Under the pieces are notes generated by a model. The model saw nothing but the letters and a program-made list of their open reading frames with translations, ran no database searches and was not told where the DNA came from. Shown here piece by piece: positions 61,870 to 64,000 of a stretch of 64,000 nucleotides of DNA. Origin of the DNA: Archilochus colubris (lineage: Eukaryota; Chordata; Aves; Apodiformes; Trochilidae). How positions within the stretch are numbered: position 1 is the stretch's first letter; the number at the start of each line of letters is the position of its first letter. A program made the position numbers and the translations under genes. The DNA lies in contig CM041090.1 of assembly GCA_023079485.1 (NCBI GenBank), forward strand, positions 8,554,519-8,618,518. The letters are read 5' to 3'.

Positions 61870-61890
61870 ATTGTTAAATTCCTTGTCTGT

Positions 61891-64000
61891 GTTCTTTGTA
61901 TTGTTTTTTTAAGGCATGGAGGGCATTTACACAGCTGGCCAGTTCTGGAGCTACCCAAATCAGTGATACAGTTCATGTTGTCTGGTAGATCCTTTGACAT
62001 GCACCCTAACACAAGCCTTGCAACAGAGACATGATTTCTTTCCAGATTGGACTGTTATCCTTTGGCATAATTGAACTGATGAAATAGTCTTCCAAAGAGG
62101 TGTTATTTCCAAATGTGGGTGGATAACTGCTGCTACACTGAGCTGCACAGTTAACTTGCTGCTTCAAATGGGGAAGAGCCCTTAAGACGTACATGGGATA
62201 CATCCTCCTAATTTGCCACATGTAACCTCTGATTGGTGGCTGCTTCCCTACTGCCTACACATGTACATTCAAAAGCACTCATGCCTGAAGGATAAAGGCT
62301 CATTGCTTGGTCTTCCTTTGGAAAAACTGCTCTCACTGGCCTTCTAATGTAAAGACAGCAAAGATAGGAGGCCATGGCTTTGAGAGGGCCACTTTGCAAA
62401 GTGGTAATGGTGCCCTCAAGCCCAGGCATGAGAATGTCTTGGCCATCCTAAGTGGCAAGACAAGTGTTTTGGTAATCATCATGCCTGTTCCTTAAAGGGA
62501 AGAACAGCCCCCATTAAGTAATGGTAGTTAACCTGGGTGCAGCAGAACTGGTGATGAGTGTATTGCAAGTTACTTCTAATATATCTGGTCAAATTCCTCC
62601 AACCACAGCCCTCCTCCAGCACGATGCTGCTGGTACAGTGTTCATGAGAGGCTTTAGGGAACCCTGTTAACAATCCTACCCGATGTTAAGTTGCCTCGGC
62701 TGGTGTGTGCATGTTACAAAAGGGCCTTTCATTCCAAGAACACATGATGTGTGTGGTATGAAAAGCCACATGTGCATCTAAGACCACAGGGGGAAAAAGA
62801 CAGTTTTTCTTTTCATTGTATTAGATCTAGTGAGAAGTGTGTCCCCTGGCCAGCCTCATGTGACCGTGAAAGAGCCTGTTGTAACACACTGATATAAGGG
62901 GACAGAAGTGAGATTGACTTAGAGGGAAGGCTGGGTCTGAATTTCCTCATTCTCATGTGGTTAAATTCTCACCATTAATTAAACTCTCATTCTTAAAATT
63001 TTTATTAATTCTTATATCAAAGAGAAGGATGGCTTTTAAAATGAACGTTTTATAATGCTACCCCAGAAGCATTTGCCAAAGCAGCAGGATACATTGCACC
63101 TTGCTCGAAACAAAAGCAAGTGCACAGATGTGTGGATGGCCTCTGTTTCTCTGAGACCTCCTGGACTGATCTTGGCTCTTTGTCTTGGCTCTGTTATGAC
63201 CTGCAATCTGTCACCTGGCCATGGCAAAGTAGACTCCGGGTGCATGGAAACATTGTCAGGTTGTCAAAAGCTATCAATTTTTTTTATTTTTTTTTTTTAG
63301 ATTTGAAAGAAACTGGATATCCTAGAAAATGTACTTCAGAAAAGCTTTCTTTTTAAAATATCAAGCCAAGATACTATGAGTTCACTTTCAATTTGTTTCC
63401 GGCCACGGATCCTTTCATGGCAATAACAACATGTCCCTCACTTTCTGTACTAACATGACGAGCACTTTAAGGGAGAATGAGTTCTGTTATTAACTTCCTG
63501 CAGTATGCTGTAGGGACAAGGTAAAAAGTTTAAGTAGGATTACTGCTTCAAGGAAAAAATGTTTATCAAGAAGTGCTCAGCCTGTCTCATTAAACATAAT
63601 AAAGCACTCTGAGGACAAGAAAGTTCCTTGGTTGTGCAAGCTACTGCACAAAGCTCTCTGTTTTCATAGCTCTGGTTGCAGAAGAAGCCAATACAGTATA
63701 TGGATTGGGGAATATTTTTCAAACACTCATAACATGCCTGAAACATAACGTGTCCTGCAAGATATTTTTGACAGTTTTGGGAGATTGGTGTGAACATGCA
63801 AGTGCTGCAGTCGCTTCATTGTGCATATCGCTGGTTTCTATTGAAAGGCTTAAACTGAAGGAAACATGTTCTCTACAGGAATCTAACAACCAGCAGACAA
63901 TAACTTCTGGCAGGGAGCTCTCTTTCACCTGACACAATGTGTGGTACCCAAACACATGCACAGAGTCCAGCAGCAAACCACCAAGCGTGACGCGCTGACG
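61891..64000. other. Downstream flank, nothing recognised
   Basis: AT-rich DNA with no supported gene, repeat family or RNA. A T run lies at 63279-63298. The last 20 bases contain several CpG dinucleotides, which may be chance or the edge of something outside the window. Confidence 0.45.

Larger units (their letters stand above)
55886..61890 (+). other. BMF: BMF 3' UTR (extent uncertain)
   Basis: No other gene is recognisable here, so this is most simply the 3' UTR and immediate flank of BMF. AATAAA hexamers occur at 58340-58345 (followed by GT-rich 'ctgggtgtgtaag'), 61517-61522 and 61864-61869 (followed by 'tgtctgtgttctttgtattg', a good downstream element). They imply 3' UTRs of about 2.5, 5.6 or 6.0 kb. 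A TG microsatellite lies at 60639. The chance frames here lack family motifs. Confidence 0.45.

Noticed and set aside
1..64000. BUB1B or SRP14 exons, the neighbours of BMF in mammals
   Set aside because: I looked for recognisable pieces of either on both sides and saw none; they probably lie outside the window.
1..64000. tRNA, rRNA, CRISPR or bacterial-type operons
   Set aside because: No cloverleaf boxes, ribosomal RNA sequence or spaced direct repeats were seen, and composition and gene structure are vertebrate.
63980..64000. CpG-bearing last 20 bases as the start of another CpG island
   Set aside because: Too short to judge at the window edge.

Overview
The window is vertebrate nuclear DNA from a bird. 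The evidence is several copies of the avian CR1 LINE 3' end (for example 7871-8230, 11300-11395, 33306-33475, 53700-53875), a typical CpG-island promoter, and one intron-containing gene whose spliced product is clearly the BH3-only protein BMF in its avian form. I cannot name the species. There are no bacterial-type operons, CRISPR arrays or viral genomes, and most open reading frames are chance frames in intergenic or intronic DNA.

The only gene I can support fully is BMF (Bcl-2-modifying factor) on the + strand. A CpG island (about 37490-38690) holds the promoter (inverted CCAAT, GC boxes) and a non-coding first exon that appears to end at 37985. Coding exons are 40497-40812, 41754-41917 and 55784-55885. 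All junctions are GT-AG and in phase, and together they give a 193-residue protein with a dynein-light-chain-binding KATQT motif, a BH3 helix and a hydrophobic C-terminal segment. The BH3 exon and the C-terminal exon are separated by a 13.9 kb intron. The 3' UTR has candidate poly(A) signals at 58340, 61517 and 61864.

Positions 1-37490 look like a gene desert upstream of BMF: CR1 and MIR-like relics, microsatellites, an AT-rich palindromic block (11568-11785) and a pair of diverged direct repeats (4594-4880 and 7315-7570). Three weak signals there might mark unrecognised or dead genes: a 121-nt exon-like segment at 1098-1218, a frameshifted coding-like block on the - strand at 3284-3795, and a purine-rich coiled-coil-like block on the - strand at 15078-15522. 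A TATA-containing GC-rich segment lies near 27390.

The large BMF intron 3 carries its own structure: a GC-rich, possibly LTR-derived block (43170-43740), a MIR relic, an old CR1, a second CpG-rich block with AP-1/Maf-like sites (48985-49250) next to a 41-bp minisatellite, a younger CR1, and a T17-A22 perfect palindrome just upstream of the last exon. From 61890 to the end I see nothing genic. In mammals BUB1B and SRP14 flank BMF; I found neither here. I did not find a convincing previously undescribed system; the findings are graded leads.
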